This document shows, in pieces, positions 20,592 through 28,175 of a DNA stretch of 64,000 bases. The stretch lies in the NCBI RefSeq assembly GCF_026626705.1, contig NZ_JAPNKC010000001.1, forward strand, positions 10,061,001-10,125,000, written 5' to 3'. The notes under the pieces are model-generated. The model searched no databases. It was not told where the DNA came from and saw nothing but the letters and a program-made list of their open reading frames with translations. A program made the translations under genes and the position numbers. How positions within the stretch are numbered: the first letter of the stretch is position 1; the number at the start of each line of letters is the position of its first letter. This DNA is from Pyxidicoccus sp. MSG2 (GTDB lineage: Bacteria; Myxococcota; Myxococcia; Myxococcales; Myxococcaceae).

Positions 20592-21206
20592 GTGCCCGTC
20601 GAAGTCCTCGTCATGTGCGGTGCATGCGGGCGGCCCCAGCCGGCGGGCGGCCCGCGCTGCATTGCCTGCGGGGCCCCGCTGCCGGAGGCGCCCCTGCCCG
20701 CGGCACCGGGAGGCCGGGCGCCCTTCCTCGACGCGGACCTGGGCGGTGGGCGCTCCCTCTCCGGTGAGGGGGAGCGGCTCTCCTACCGGGCCGCGCCCAC
20801 GCAGTCTCCCCAGGAAGTGGATCTGGGCAGCCTGCGCGGCATGGAATTGCAGACGCACTTCTTCCGCGAGGCACTCCTCCTCGTGGCCTTCGCCGTCCTG
20901 GGCTTCGTGGCCCGCGCGCCCGGCCTGAAGATGGTGTCCTTCGGAGTGGCGGCGCTGGGCGTGCTGCTGGCCGTGGTGTGCCGCTCCCACGTGCTCGTCC
21001 TGGAGACGTCCGCGCCCGGCAGGGTGCGCTGGCCGCTGGGGCTGGCGCGCCGCGGCTCCGAGCGGGATGCGCGCCTGCTGGCCGCCTGGGACACGCTGGC
21101 GGACGTGGTGCGCGCGCGGGGCGTGCCCGTCCGGGTGGCGGGCTCGCCGCTCGTGGAGCCGCCTCCGCCCCAGCCTCCGGGGCCGCACGACGGCCCTCGC
21201 GCTTGA
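20592..21206 (+). CDS. Zinc-ribbon membrane protein, unknown function
   Basis: 204-residue protein not recognised by name. It begins with a zinc-ribbon pattern (CGACGRP..RCIACG), followed by a Pro/Gly-rich linker, a hydrophobic hairpin at about residues 100-145 (ALLLVAFAVLGFVARA and VSFGVAALGVLLAVVC), and a charged cytoplasmic tail ending in a proline-rich stretch. GTG 20592 is preceded by a GGGGA site at suitable spacing; ATG 20613 (MCGACGRPQ) is an equally plausible start. It sits between leuS and lptE and is probably co-transcribed with them. Such zinc-ribbon/two-helix proteins are common and unstudied in myxobacteria. Confidence 0.7.
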   Translation: MPVEVLVMCGACGRPQPAGGPRCIACGAPLPEAPLPAAPGGRAPFLDADLGGGRSLSGEGERLSYRAAPTQSPQEVDLGSLRGMELQTHFFREALLLVAFAVLGFVARAPGLKMVSFGVAALGVLLAVVCRSHVLVLETSAPGRVRWPLGLARRGSERDARLLAAWDTLADVVRARGVPVRVAGSPLVEPPPPQPPGPHDGPRA

Positions 21207-21237
21207 CGGGCAGGGGCGGCCGGGTAGGGTGCCGCGC

Positions 21238-21756
21238 ATGTCGCGTCCCTTCGCGCCCGTGTCGCAGCGCTTCCGCCTGGCCATGGGCGTGTGGGGGGCC
21301 TGCGTGGCCGCCAGCGCGGGGTGTGGCTACCGCTTCGTCGGGAAGGGCGAGGGCCTGCCGGAAGGCGTGACGGCCCTCTGCGCTCCCGTCTTCACCAACG
21401 AGACGCCGGAGCCCACGCTGGAGACGCTCTTCACGCGCTACCTGCGCCAGGAGTTGACGCGGGTGGGGCGGCTGTCGAGCGGGACGGCCTGCGACGCGCG
21501 CCTGGAGGGCACGGTGCTCTCGGTGTGGAACTCACCCACCATCACCGGCAACTACTTCCGCATCTCCGCCAATGCCCGGTTGAGGCTGGTGAAGGACGGA
21601 CAGGTCCTCAAGGAGACCCAGGTGGGGGGTACCGAGGATTACCTGCTGGGAACGGGGGACATCCTGCAGGCCGAGGCCAACCGGCAGGCCGCGCTGGACC
21701 GCCTGGCGGAGGTGCTCATGCGCGACGGGTACGATCGGCTGGCCAGCGCCTGGTGA
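21238..21756 (+). CDS. lptE: LptE-type LPS-assembly lipoprotein
   Basis: 172-residue lipoprotein with signal peptide and lipobox ASAGC (C29), directly followed by the family hallmark GCGYRF. The core matches LptE: APVFTNETPEPTLETLFTRY, LRQELTRVGRL, ARLEGTVLSV, and a C-terminal AALDRLAEVLMRDGYDRL helix. LptE sits inside the LptD barrel in the outer membrane and guides insertion of lipopolysaccharide. Position after leuS is the usual place of this gene in many Gram-negative genomes. It complements the lipid A genes later in this window. Confidence 0.88.
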   Translation: MSRPFAPVSQRFRLAMGVWGACVAASAGCGYRFVGKGEGLPEGVTALCAPVFTNETPEPTLETLFTRYLRQELTRVGRLSSGTACDARLEGTVLSVWNSPTITGNYFRISANARLRLVKDGQVLKETQVGGTEDYLLGTGDILQAEANRQAALDRLAEVLMRDGYDRLASAW

Positions 21757-21827
21757 GGAGACCGAAGCCTCCTCCCGGCAGCCTGCTCAGGTAGACAGGG
21801 ACCGCGCGAGGCGGCCCCGGGGACTGC

Positions 21828-22091
21828 TCAGGCCTTGGCCTTCGCGGCGGCCTTGGCGAGGCGGGAGATGCGGCGGGAAGCGGTGCGCTTGTGCAGCACG
21901 CCCTTGGAGGCGGCCTTGTTCAGCGCCTTGGAGGCCGCCTTCAGCGCGTCCGTCGGGTTCCCACCCTTGGTGGCGAGCGCCTCACGGGCGGACTTCACGG
22001 CGGTCTTCACCTCGCCACGGACGGTGACGTTGCGCGCGCGACGCTTGAGGGACTGACGGTGACGCTTCTCTGCGGACTTGGTGTTGGCCAA
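21828..22091 (-). CDS. rpsT: 30S ribosomal protein S20
   Basis: 87-residue basic protein with the S20 pattern: MANTKSAEKRHRQSLKRRA at the N-terminus and KGVLHKRTASRRISRLAKAA near the end. It binds 16S rRNA early in 30S assembly. The start codon is TTG (22091-22089), with GGAG six bases upstream. A rare UUG start is also used by Escherichia coli rpsT, where it takes part in autogenous control, so it is probably not a misread start. A candidate sigma70 promoter lies 40 bases upstream. Confidence 0.97.
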   Translation of the reverse strand: MANTKSAEKRHRQSLKRRARNVTVRGEVKTAVKSAREALATKGGNPTDALKAASKALNKAASKGVLHKRTASRRISRLAKAAAKAKA

Positions 22092-22130
22092 GGAATTCTC
22101 CAGCGGAATGGCAGGCTAAAAGAGGCGCCG

Positions 22131-22159
22131 TCCTTACTGCGACGCTTCACGGGCGTCAA
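22131..22159 (-). promoter_or_regulatory. Candidate rpsT promoter
   Basis: On the minus strand TTGACG (22159-22154) and TAAGGA (22136-22131) are separated by exactly 17 bases. The -35 element matches five of six consensus bases; the -10 element is weak. It lies about 40 bases before the rpsT start, a sensible leader length for a ribosomal protein gene. Confidence 0.45.
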
Positions 22160-22221
22160 GGCAGGTGTGCGCATCCGATCGGGTTTTCCGGACTGTGGGT
22201 GCGCAATCCCGGGCACCTGCC
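22160..22221. other. Long-range inverted repeat between the MazG-VOC gene and rpsT
   Basis: GGCAGGTG (22160-22167) and CACCTGCC (22214-22221) are perfect 8-base arms 46 bases apart, with further TGCGC/GCGCA pairing inside. The element lies immediately after the MazG-VOC stop on the minus strand and may act as its terminator. Confidence 0.3.
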
Positions 22222-22229
22222 GGTGAGAA

Positions 22230-23429
22230 TCAACCAGCGGAGGTCGCGTATTCCCACACCAGCCCGGCGGGGTCCGTGAAGGTGAGGCGTCCCTCCCGGA
22301 ATCCGGCTCCGGTGCCGGGGCGGACCTCCTCCAGCGCGGCCCGCAGCCGCTCCACCGCGCCGCGGGAAGGGGCCTCCAGCGTCAGGATCAGCGCCCCACC
22401 CCCGGCCGGGGCCGTCCCCGCCCGCGGGCCCGAGAAGACGACGCGCAGGGCCGCATCGCCGTAGGCGGCCTCGTCCGGGCCGGTGCGGAGGGTGCCCCAC
22501 CCCAGCCGGGGCGCCACCGCGTCCCAGAAGGCGCGCTGGGCGGGCAGGTCCGCCACCTGGAAGCGCAGGGTGGACAGGGCGGCGCGGGGCAGCCAGGCGG
22601 GCGGCGGCAGGGACTTCTCCTTCACCTTCGCGGCCTGCCAGTGCCGCTCCATGTGCTCCAGGGTGGCCCCGCCGAAGGGGACGCCCTCGGCGCGCAGCTC
22701 GGACTCGATGTGCTGGAAGCGCGTGGTGAAGCGGCGGATGGCCATCCGCAGCGCGTCCTCGGCGGGCGTCTTGATGAAGCGGGCCAGGTTGGCCAGGGAG
22801 AAGAGGACGTCGCCCAGCTCGTGCTCCATGGCGTCCCGGCTTCCGGAGGCGATGGCCTCGTCCAGCTCGTCCAGCTCCTCCGCCAGCTTGCCGCGCACGC
22901 CCGCGAGGTCCGGCCAGTCGAAGCCGATGCGGCTGGCCTTCTCGGTGAGGCGCTCGGCCCGCATCAGCGCGGGCGCGGCGACGGGCACCCCGTCCAGCAC
23001 GGAGCCCTCGCTGCCCGTCTTCTGCTTCTTCTCCTCGGCCTTGAGCTTCGCCCAGTTGGCCAGCACCTGCTCCGAGCCCTCCACGTGCTCCTCGCCGAAG
23101 ACGTGCGGGTGCCGCCGGGTGAGCTTGTCGCTGATGCCCTTCGCCACGTCGGCCATGGTGAACTCGCCCAGCTCCGCGCCCAGCTGCGCGTGGAAGACCA
23201 CCTGGAAGAGCAGGTCCCCCAGCTCCTCGCACAACGTGCGCCAGGAGCCTCCATACCCGACGCGGTCCATCTCCTCCAGGACCTCGAAGGCCTCCTCGAG
23301 GAGGTAGGGGCGCAGCGAGCGCAGGTCCTGCTCCCGGTCCCACGGGCAGCCGCCCTCGGAGCGCAGCCGCCGCATGATGTCCACCAGTCGCTCCAGCTCG
23401 GCCCCGGGGTTACGCGTCGTGTCCACCAT
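22230..23429 (-). CDS. mazG: MazG nucleotide pyrophosphohydrolase fused to a VOC-like domain
   Basis: 399-residue protein. Residues 1 to about 275 are a complete tandem MazG NTP pyrophosphohydrolase: CPWDREQDLRSLRPYLLEEA, EELGDLLFQVVFHA, RRHPHVFGEEH, ANWAKLKAEEKK, IGFDWPDLAGVRGKLAEELD and ELGDVLFSLANLARF, including the acidic ExxE-ExxD magnesium motif. The last 115 residues (LSTLRFQVADLPAQRAFWDAV, YGDAALRVVFSG, LTFTDPAGLVWEYA) look like a vicinal-oxygen-chelate/glyoxalase fold domain, not part of normal MazG (about 263 residues in E. coli). MazG cleans the pool of non-canonical NTPs. ATG 23429 follows AGGA; the upstream in-frame start at 23471 has no support. Confidence 0.9.
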   Translation of the reverse strand: MVDTTRNPGAELERLVDIMRRLRSEGGCPWDREQDLRSLRPYLLEEAFEVLEEMDRVGYGGSWRTLCEELGDLLFQVVFHAQLGAELGEFTMADVAKGISDKLTRRHPHVFGEEHVEGSEQVLANWAKLKAEEKKQKTGSEGSVLDGVPVAAPALMRAERLTEKASRIGFDWPDLAGVRGKLAEELDELDEAIASGSRDAMEHELGDVLFSLANLARFIKTPAEDALRMAIRRFTTRFQHIESELRAEGVPFGGATLEHMERHWQAAKVKEKSLPPPAWLPRAALSTLRFQVADLPAQRAFWDAVAPRLGWGTLRTGPDEAAYGDAALRVVFSGPRAGTAPAGGGALILTLEAPSRGAVERLRAALEEVRPGTGAGFREGRLTFTDPAGLVWEYATSAG

Positions 23430-23546
23430 GCGCGGTCCTGTAGCACGCGACGTAACGCCCAGAACGGACAAAGGCGGGCAGGAGGGCAGGGGAGTTGGCG
23501 TTCGCTTTCGTGGTTTGACCCGGGTCGCCTATCATCCGCCCCCTGG

Positions 23547-25754
23547 ATGATCCGCCACCCGCTCCTCGCCCTCGTCCTCTGCGGCCTCGCGCTTCTGGCT
23601 CCCGGGGTGGCGACCGCGCAGATTGAAGCGCCGTCCCGCCTCCAGGAGGTGGATCCGAGCGCCGTCGAACCCGACCTGCGCGATGACTCCTCCTACGACC
23701 CGGGGGATCAGCCCGTGGAGGACATCCCCGACGAGCCCGAGCCTTCACCCGCGCAGGACGACGATGCGCCGCCCTCGAAGGCCACCCGGGGAGCCAAGGG
23801 GGCAAAGGATGCGAAGGCCGTGGAGGCCGTCCCCGCGAGCGCGAAGACGCCGGCCCCGCCCGCCCCCGTCGCGGCGCCCGCGGTGCCCGTCCCGCAGCCC
23901 CGGCAGGCCGTGTCCCAGGTGCTGGCGCCGAGGATGACGGACGCGGAGGTGCTCGCGGTGTGGGACCGCTGGCGCCAGGCCCGCGCGACGAATGACACGC
24001 CCTCCGCGGACGCGGCGCTGAAGGCGCTGGTGACGCTGCGCGCGGAGCTGGTGGCGTCGGACCTGGAGCCGCTCAGCGTGGGCTTCCTGCGCGAGTCCGC
24101 CGTGCGGCGCCGGGCGGGAGACATGGCCGGCGCGGTGCGGCTGGCGGAACTGGCGGTGGAGCTTTCCCCGGGGCTGCCCTACGCCCGCTTCGGGCTCGCG
24201 GAGGCGTACGCGCTGGCGGATCCGGGCAACGTGTCCCGGTACCTGGGCGAGGCGCGCGCCGCAGTCACAGGGCTGCTGGGGGACGCACGCTACCGCCGGC
24301 CGGTGCTGGCGGACCTGGGCACGCTGGTGCTGATGGCCTGGGCAGCCACGGCCGTGGCCCTGGTGGGCCTGCTGTTCCTGCGCCGCGTGCGCTACGCACT
24401 GCACGACTTCCACCACCTGCTGCCGCGCGCGGTGGCGCGGTGGCAGTCCGCGCTGCTGGGCCTGGCGCTGCTGGTGCTGCCGGTGGCGCTGGGGCTGGGC
24501 GGGGTGGCGGTGCTGCTGGTGCTGCTGGGCGCGGTGGCCCTGTACCTCTCCCGCGCGGAGCGGGCGGTGGCGGTGGTGCTGGTGGCGGGCGTGGGGCTTC
24601 TGCCGCTGGCGGCCGGGCAGCTCGCGCGGGTGACGGCCTTCGCCGGCACGCCCGCCGAGGACGTCTACCTCCTGGAGCGCGGCGGCCTGTCCGCGGAGGC
24701 GGCCATGGCGCGGGTGCTCGCGCGGCAGGAGTCCCGCGCGGCCACCTTCGCCGAGCTGGATGCCCTGGCGCACTATGAGTCGCGCCGGGGGCTGCTGGAG
24801 GAGGCGAAGACGCACTACAAGGCGGCCTCCGCGCTGCGCAGCGGCGACGCGCGGCTGCTGACCCGCTTCGGCAACACCCTGGTGGGTCTGGGGGACGCGG
24901 ATGGGGCGGCGCAGCTCTACGTCCAGGCCTCCCAGTCGGACCCGACGCTGGCCGCGCCGCACTACAACCTGGCCCAGGTGCACCGCCGCCGGGCGAAGAC
25001 GCTGCCGGACTCGGAGGTGGGCCAGGAGCTGGACCGCGCCGCCACCGCCATCGCCTCCGCGCAGGCGCTGGATGGCTCGCTGCTGGGCCGCGATCCTCCC
25101 CCCGAGGAGCGGCTGCTCCTGAACCTCCTGGTGCTGGCCCCGACGCGGCCGGAGGCGGAGTGGCTGTCGCTCGCCGACGGCACGGAGGCGGGGCGCCGCG
25201 TGGAGGCGCAGCTGGGGCGCTGGCTGCTGCCGGGCGTGGCGCCGGGGCCGGTGGCCTGGGCGGCGCCCGCGGTGCTGGCGGTGCTCCTGGCCCTGTGGGG
25301 GCTGGCGGGCGAGAAGCTCAAGGCCGCGAAGGTGTGCGAGCGCTGCGGCCGCGCCGTCTGCGTGCGGTGCGACCCGGAGCTGGGCGTGGGCAGCAAGCAG
25401 TGTGGCCAGTGCGTGAATGTCTTCTCGCGCAAGGGGCTGGTGCCGCAGCAGCTGCGCAACCGCAAGCAGGGGCAGGTGGAGCGCCACCAGGCCTGGGCGG
25501 GCCGGCTGTCGTATGCGCTGGGCGCCGTGCTGTCGGGCGCGGGGCACGTCGCCTCGGGGGTGCCGGTGCGAGGCGCCCTCTACGCCTTCTTCTTCCTCTT
25601 CGCGCTGGCCGCGACGCTGCTCCACCACGGGCTGGTGCGCGCGCCGTACGGTGACGCGCCGCTGTACCTCAAGCTGGTGCCGGCGGTGCTGCTGCTCGTC
25701 GGTGTCCACCTGCTGTCGCTGCGCGGCCTGCGCCGGCTGCGGCGGGAGGAGTGA
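23547..25754 (+). CDS. TPR and zinc-finger multi-pass membrane protein
   Basis: 735-residue protein of unknown function. A signal peptide (to about residue 24, ATAQ) is followed by an acidic and Pro/Ala-rich disordered region (to about 130), a helical region, a cluster of membrane helices (about 250-360), TPR repeats (about 400-480: YESRRGLLEEAKTHYKAA, LGDADGAAQLYVQASQ, PHYNLAQVHRR), another helix (about 565-585), a six-cysteine cross-brace-like zinc motif near 597-625 (CERCGRAVCVRCD..CGQC), and two C-terminal helices. ATG 23547 was chosen because it gives a signal peptide. The next gene starts 6 bases after the stop, with its ribosome site inside this gene. Confidence 0.82.
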   Translation: MIRHPLLALVLCGLALLAPGVATAQIEAPSRLQEVDPSAVEPDLRDDSSYDPGDQPVEDIPDEPEPSPAQDDDAPPSKATRGAKGAKDAKAVEAVPASAKTPAPPAPVAAPAVPVPQPRQAVSQVLAPRMTDAEVLAVWDRWRQARATNDTPSADAALKALVTLRAELVASDLEPLSVGFLRESAVRRRAGDMAGAVRLAELAVELSPGLPYARFGLAEAYALADPGNVSRYLGEARAAVTGLLGDARYRRPVLADLGTLVLMAWAATAVALVGLLFLRRVRYALHDFHHLLPRAVARWQSALLGLALLVLPVALGLGGVAVLLVLLGAVALYLSRAERAVAVVLVAGVGLLPLAAGQLARVTAFAGTPAEDVYLLERGGLSAEAAMARVLARQESRAATFAELDALAHYESRRGLLEEAKTHYKAASALRSGDARLLTRFGNTLVGLGDADGAAQLYVQASQSDPTLAAPHYNLAQVHRRRAKTLPDSEVGQELDRAATAIASAQALDGSLLGRDPPPEERLLLNLLVLAPTRPEAEWLSLADGTEAGRRVEAQLGRWLLPGVAPGPVAWAAPAVLAVLLALWGLAGEKLKAAKVCERCGRAVCVRCDPELGVGSKQCGQCVNVFSRKGLVPQQLRNRKQGQVERHQAWAGRLSYALGAVLSGAGHVASGVPVRGALYAFFFLFALAATLLHHGLVRAPYGDAPLYLKLVPAVLLLVGVHLLSLRGLRRLRREE

Positions 25755-25760
25755 GAGAAC

Positions 25761-26879
25761 ATGTCCCTCCAGGGAACTCTGAAGGACTTCGGCATCGGCG
25801 ACATCCTGCAGCTCATCGGGCAGCAGCAGAAGACGGGCACGCTGCACTTCCGCAACAAGGACCAGGAGGTCCGCGTCGGCTTCAAGGACGGCCACATCAT
25901 CAAGGCCGAGAGCCTCACCCGGAAGCGCAAGGACCTCATCGGCAACATGCTGGTGCGCTCCGAGCTCATCACCGAGATGCAGCTGGAGGCCGCGCTGGAG
26001 ACGCAGCGGCGCACCCTCAAGCGACTGGGGGACGTGCTCGTCTCCACCCAGGCCCTCACCGCCGAGCGCTTCCAGTCGATGATGCAGCTCCAGGCGACCG
26101 AGACGCTCTACCGCCTCTTCACGTGGAAGTCGGGCACCTACGAGTTCATCCAGGAGCCCGTGGAGCCGGACGCCGAGGCCATCCGCCCCCTGCGCGCCGA
26201 GACGGTGCTCATGGAGGGCTTCCGGATGGTGGACGAGTGGCCCGTCATCCGGAAGAAGATCCACCGCGACGACCTGACCTTCGAGCGCCTCAAGGCGCTG
26301 CCCCAGCCCCGGCCCGATGAAGAGGGCGGGGAGCTGGGCTCCATCGGTCCCACCGAGCGGCGCGTCTACGAGGAAATCGCCCCCGGCCGCGACCTGCGCA
26401 AGCTCGTGGACGTCTGTTGCCTGGGCGAGTTCGAGACGTGCAAGGCCCTCTTCAACCTGGTGAAGGGGGAGTACGCGCGCGCCGTCCATCCGGAGGGCGT
26501 GCGCGCGCCCGCGCCAGGAGACGAGCGCCTGCTCGCCCGGGTGGGGGGCACGGTGGGCCGCGTGGTGGTCACCATGGTGGTGCTGGCCGCGCTGGCCCTC
26601 GTCGTCTCCCGGAGCGCGTACGCGAGCCCCGAGGGCCTCGCCGCCACGTCCTTCACGGATCCGGCGGCCCAGCGTCATGTTTCCGAGGCCCAGCGCGTCC
26701 GCATCGCCGCGGCGCTCGAGGTGTTCCGGCTGGAACGCGGAGAGCTCCCGGAACGCCTGGATTCTTTGGTACAGGCAGGATTGTTGGAGTCGGAAGAGCT
26801 CAGCTACCCCTGGCGGGAGCAGTATTATTACCGACGGATTGCTGCCCGGCAGTTCGTTCTCCTGCCACCCTTGCGCTAG
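25761..26879 (+). CDS. DUF4388 (PATAN) protein with membrane anchor and pseudopilin-like tail
   Basis: 372-residue protein. Residues 1 to about 100 are a DUF4388/PATAN domain (SLQGTLKDFGIGDILQLIGQ, KTGTLHF, GHIIKAES), common in myxobacterial signalling proteins, followed by a helical region resembling the GspE N-terminal-type fold (RLGDVLVSTQALTAERF). A winged-helix-like part follows (about 195-250: LRKLVDVCCLGEFETCKALFNLV). A transmembrane segment lies near 270-292, and the last 80 residues (RIAAALEVFRLERGELPERL, YPWREQYYYRR) resemble the C-terminal fold of type II secretion pseudopilins. Probably co-transcribed with the upstream membrane protein. Its function is unknown; roles in motility or secretion control are only guesses. 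Confidence 0.85.
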   Translation: MSLQGTLKDFGIGDILQLIGQQQKTGTLHFRNKDQEVRVGFKDGHIIKAESLTRKRKDLIGNMLVRSELITEMQLEAALETQRRTLKRLGDVLVSTQALTAERFQSMMQLQATETLYRLFTWKSGTYEFIQEPVEPDAEAIRPLRAETVLMEGFRMVDEWPVIRKKIHRDDLTFERLKALPQPRPDEEGGELGSIGPTERRVYEEIAPGRDLRKLVDVCCLGEFETCKALFNLVKGEYARAVHPEGVRAPAPGDERLLARVGGTVGRVVVTMVVLAALALVVSRSAYASPEGLAATSFTDPAAQRHVSEAQRVRIAAALEVFRLERGELPERLDSLVQAGLLESEELSYPWREQYYYRRIAARQFVLLPPLR

Positions 26880-26968
26880 TCCCGGGCGAAAGTCGTCTTT
26901 CGCGACCCGGGGCCCGGCGTTACGTTGTGGTCAGCCGTTGTGACGTCCTGACCGAGGAACGACCCGCA

Positions 26969-28042
26969 TTGCGAAATCCCGCCACGTTGGAATCGCCCGA
27001 AGTCCTCACCACCTCCGCCTCAGCCAAGGTGGACGTTCGTGACAACGCGACCGCCCTGGCCCTCTGCGGCAATCAGAACGAAAACCTCAAGTTGATGGAG
27101 CGGCGGCTCGGTGTCCGCGTCGGACAGCGGGGGACCGAGTTCCACCTGTCCGGGCCTTCCGACGCCGTGGCCTTCTCGGTGCGTCTCCTGGAGAACCTGG
27201 AGGAGATGATCCGCGCGGGCCGTCCCGTCTATCGCGAGGACGTGGAGCAGGGCATCAAGGTGCTCGGGCGGGGCGGGGCGGAGTCCCTCCAGGAGGTCAT
27301 GCTCGGGCCCGTGCTGAAGAGCTCCGGCAACCGCCAGATTTCGCCCAAGAGCATCAACCAGAAGCGGTACGTGGACGCCATCCGCGCGCACGACATCGTC
27401 TTCGGCATCGGCCCGGCCGGCACGGGCAAGACGTACCTGGCCATGGCCATGGCGGTGGCCTTCCTGCAGGAGCGCAAGGTCAAGCGCATCGTCCTGGCGC
27501 GCCCCGCGGTGGAGGCCGGCGAGAAGCTGGGCTTCCTCCCCGGCGACCTGCAGGAGAAGGTGAACCCCTACCTGCGCCCGCTGTACGACGCGCTCCACGA
27601 CATGATGGCGGCCGAGCGCGCCGCGCAACTGCTGGAGCAGGGCGTGGTGGAGGTGGCTCCGCTGGCCTTCATGCGCGGCCGCACGCTGAACGATGCCTTC
27701 GTCATCCTCGACGAGGCGCAGAACACCACCGTGGAACAGATGAAGATGTTCCTGACGCGACTTGGCTACAACAGCAAGGCGGTCATCACCGGTGACGTGA
27801 CGCAGGTGGACCTGCCCACGGGGAAGATGTCCGGCCTCACCCACGCGCGCTCGGTGCTTAAGAACGTCGAGGGCATCCACTTCGCGGAGTTCTCCGAGGT
27901 GGACGTGGTCCGCCACCCGCTCGTCCAGGAAGTCATCCGCGCGTATGACCGCGCGGAGTTGGCCAAGCTCGAGGCCCAGGTCGCCCGCGAGGCGGCCGCC
28001 TCGGCTCCGAAGTCCGCCGCCGCGCCCGTCGGTAGCGAGTGA
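26969..28042 (+). CDS. phoH: PhoH-family ATPase
   Basis: 357-residue cytoplasmic P-loop ATPase of the PhoH/YbeZ family. The N-terminal KH-like domain (NENLKLMERRLGVRVGQRG) leads to Walker A GPAGTGKTYLAM and Walker B FVILDEAQNTT, followed by MKMFLTRLG and the sensor ITGDVTQVDLP. The TTG start at 26969 is proposed because GAGGAA lies 8 bases upstream and the family core begins about 25 residues later; no suitable ATG exists. The order phoH - pgpH - ybeY is conserved in many bacteria, where YbeZ and YbeY cooperate in ribosome and rRNA maturation. Confidence 0.93.
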   Translation: MRNPATLESPEVLTTSASAKVDVRDNATALALCGNQNENLKLMERRLGVRVGQRGTEFHLSGPSDAVAFSVRLLENLEEMIRAGRPVYREDVEQGIKVLGRGGAESLQEVMLGPVLKSSGNRQISPKSINQKRYVDAIRAHDIVFGIGPAGTGKTYLAMAMAVAFLQERKVKRIVLARPAVEAGEKLGFLPGDLQEKVNPYLRPLYDALHDMMAAERAAQLLEQGVVEVAPLAFMRGRTLNDAFVILDEAQNTTVEQMKMFLTRLGYNSKAVITGDVTQVDLPTGKMSGLTHARSVLKNVEGIHFAEFSEVDVVRHPLVQEVIRAYDRAELAKLEAQVAREAAASAPKSAAAPVGSE

Positions 28043-28057
28043 CGGGGCGAACGCCCA

Positions 28058-28097
28058 CGTACGCCCACCCGCGCATACCCTGGCGGGCGGGCGTACG
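28058..28097 (+). terminator. Long hairpin after phoH
   Basis: Arms CGTACGCCCACCCGC (28058-28072) and GCGGGCGGGCGTACG (28083-28097) pair in 14 of 15 positions around a 10-base loop, 15 bases after the phoH stop. It is one of the most stable hairpins in the window and probably terminates or attenuates transcription before pgpH. Confidence 0.6.
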
Positions 28098-28175
28098 GAA
28101 TCCCACCCTCGTGAATTTTCCCTGGCGTTGCGTCCTTGATGGATCCGCGACGCCTTATCTAGGGTGAGGACCCCC

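Noticed and set aside
23745..26678. 977-codon minus-strand frame
   Set aside because: Antisense to two coding genes, with His/Gln/Arg-rich composition and no motif.
28136..28160. Possible promoter TTGATG ... TTATCT upstream of pgpH
   Set aside because: Spacing is only 13 bases, too short for a sigma70 promoter.
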